This document shows, piece after piece, positions 62,996 through 64,000 of a stretch of DNA of 64,000 nt. The stretch's first letter is position 1. Each line of letters starts with the position of its first letter. The notes under the pieces are model-generated. The model made no database searches, was not told where the DNA came from, and worked only from the letters and a program-made list of their open reading frames with translations. Source of the DNA: CAZEHS01 sp964424355 (GTDB lineage Bacteria; Bacillota; Clostridia; Peptostreptococcales; Acidaminobacteraceae); contig CAYRIO010000004.1 in the NCBI GenBank assembly GCA_964424355.1, positions 62,001-126,000 on the forward strand. Direction: 5' to 3'. Made by a program: the position numbers and the translations under genes.

Positions 62996-64000
62996 TTATT
63001 GTTTTCCAAAGTTCATGTGAAAATCTTCGATAACTGCATCTATTGTGGCATTGGATTCCTGAAACGCCTGTTTCACGCCGATCTGTTCGCACAGCTTGCT
63101 GAGCAGGATCTGCAGCTCCGGCTCTGTAAAAATCAGCCGGCCTGGTTTGATTCCCAGATGGTCGATCATCCCCAGGGTATTCTGAAATACCTTCACCGCT
63201 TCATCCTGTACCGTGGAAAGTGTTTCAATATGAAGCACGCGGTCCGACAAAACGTCGAACCAGATCAACAGGGTTGGAAAAACCGGTCGTTCTGCCTCCA
63301 TGACTGGGATGGGTCCCAGGAAGCTGCGGACAATCCAATCGGCCTTGTGCTCAGTGGGGAGTTTCTGAAACCGCTTGATCAGCAGGTCATCGGTCAGGGA
63401 ATAGGAGGCCGTCTTCGGCTCATATGCCTCTACCCGGGTAAAGGTATGGACTAGGGAGCCGTCTCTTCCGAAGGAGAACACCGGTATCTCTTCTTCACTG
63501 GTGCCGTAAAGCATCTGCGGGTTGCCCTTGACCAAAAGGGAGGCGGCAGCGGCGGCAGCCAGGGTGTAGTTGAGAACTTGGGCCTCCTGTGCCTCCAGAT
63601 ACCACGGGACCATCCGTGGCCGCAGGCTTCGAAATTGGGGCCACTGGTTATTTCCGTGGAATTCCAGGCCCGCGGCTTTGATGATCTCCAGATCCGTTTC
63701 ATCCAACCCTTCCTGATCCTCGAAGGAGGCCATGAGGCAGTCCTGAAGATGGTAGGTGGTGAAAAGATCAGTGCCGTGGATCCCGTCCCGCAGGGCGATG
63801 TAGCTGTGCAGACCCGCCGTTCCCCGGTATACCGCCAGGGCAAAGTGCTCTTTGCTCTGACCCATGATGCAGCAATAATTAATCCCCTCACTATCGGGGT
63901 CCTTTACACCAAAAAACAGAGAATCGTCCATCCAGGTCCAGGGGGCGATCTTGTTGAATTCAGAAGCGGTTTCCAGTAGCTTGAGCCACTGGGCGTTTGA
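62996..64000 (-). CDS. Conserved hypothetical protein (partial, DUF6930/DUF7309-like)
   Basis: At least 334 residues, open at the window edge: 23 more codons beyond an internal ATG at 63931 continue in frame (NAQWLKLLETASEFNKIAPW). It has a WMDDSLFFGVKDP segment and ends with NFGKQ. I think it resembles DUF7309/DUF6930 proteins but the family numbers are from memory. Soluble, no membrane segment. Function unknown. It lies 15 bases upstream of the helicase on the same strand. Confidence 0.8.
   Translation of the reverse strand, partial: SNAQWLKLLETASEFNKIAPWTWMDDSLFFGVKDPDSEGINYCCIMGQSKEHFALAVYRGTAGLHSYIALRDGIHGTDLFTTYHLQDCLMASFEDQEGLDETDLEIIKAAGLEFHGNNQWPQFRSLRPRMVPWYLEAQEAQVLNYTLAAAAAASLLVKGNPQMLYGTSEEEIPVFSFGRDGSLVHTFTRVEAYEPKTASYSLTDDLLIKRFQKLPTEHKADWIVRSFLGPIPVMEAERPVFPTLLIWFDVLSDRVLHIETLSTVQDEAVKVFQNTLGMIDHLGIKPGRLIFTEPELQILLSKLCEQIGVKQAFQESNATIDAVIEDFHMNFGKQ

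Noticed and set aside
1..64000. CRISPR arrays, tRNA/rRNA genes, IS transposases or phage genes
   Set aside because: I read through all gaps and saw no regularly spaced direct repeats, cloverleaf-like segments or transposase/integrase motifs. The only tandem array is inside the Met-rich coding gene.

Overview
The window looks like a chromosomal segment of a Firmicute (Bacillota). Ribosome binding sites are strong AAGGAGG types, promoters fit TTGACA-N17-TATAAT, and regulation includes a CcpA-type cre site and a ROK-family XylR. The thiol chemistry is bacilli-like (bshB2 with yojF, and a YtxJ/BrxC bacilliredoxin), and a YqjM-type old yellow enzyme is present. A menaquinone/cytochrome bd chain suggests a facultative anaerobe or aerotolerant organism. 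The genus cannot be fixed from this segment. There are no rRNA, tRNA, CRISPR, phage or transposase genes. Nearly all sequence is coding, with short intergenic spaces.

Layout. 1-0.9 kb: end of a trp operon (trpB end, trpA). 0.9-9.7 kb: mixed genes, including a kinase-like membrane protein, yojF-bshB2, cysK, a methyltransferase, a four-cysteine Fe-S membrane protein behind a possible CsoR-type operator, a slipin, an ArsC/Spx-like protein and a MarR fusion. Two copies of an imperfect palindromic, MITE-like repeat lie near 4.3 and 9.7 kb. 9.9-13.7 kb: a leftward run of two metallo-beta-lactamase-fold proteins, mmuM, a bacilliredoxin and an EamA transporter. 14-17 kb: cold-shock gene, lrgAB and a DEAD-box helicase. 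17-26 kb: one leftward cluster ndh-menA-hepT-cydA-cydB-cydD-cydC, which together supplies NADH oxidation, quinone prenylation and the terminal oxidase with its assembly transporter.

26-41 kb: XRE regulator, a secreted protein with ten Met-rich hexapeptides, a DUF2500-like protein, a histidine kinase-HelD pair with no response regulator, namA, rarD, and a VOC protein next to a DsbA/FrnE-family gene. The DsbA gene has an in-frame UGA exactly where the first cysteine of the CPYC motif should be, with a SECIS-like hairpin just behind it; it is probably a selenoprotein. Endonuclease IV, an SGNH/MBOAT O-acylation pair, PadR with a membrane partner, and a lipocalin follow. 41-45.4 kb: an Ada-AlkA fusion plus Ogt, and a three-gene operon of uncharacterised families (GIY-YIG-like, DUF3841-like) behind a strong promoter and a palindrome. 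45.4-49.6 kb: two large HD-GYP proteins, one also GGDEF, for cyclic-di-GMP turnover.

49.9-59.4 kb: a complete xylose locus, xylF-xylG-xylH-xylA-xylR-xylB-galM, covering uptake, isomerisation, phosphorylation and mutarotation, with a consensus promoter overlapped downstream by a cre site. 59.5-64 kb: a helicase-topB pair and a truncated conserved gene running off the end. Best leads: the candidate selenocysteine DsbA, the self-contained respiratory cluster, the Met-rich repeat protein and the MITE-like repeat family.
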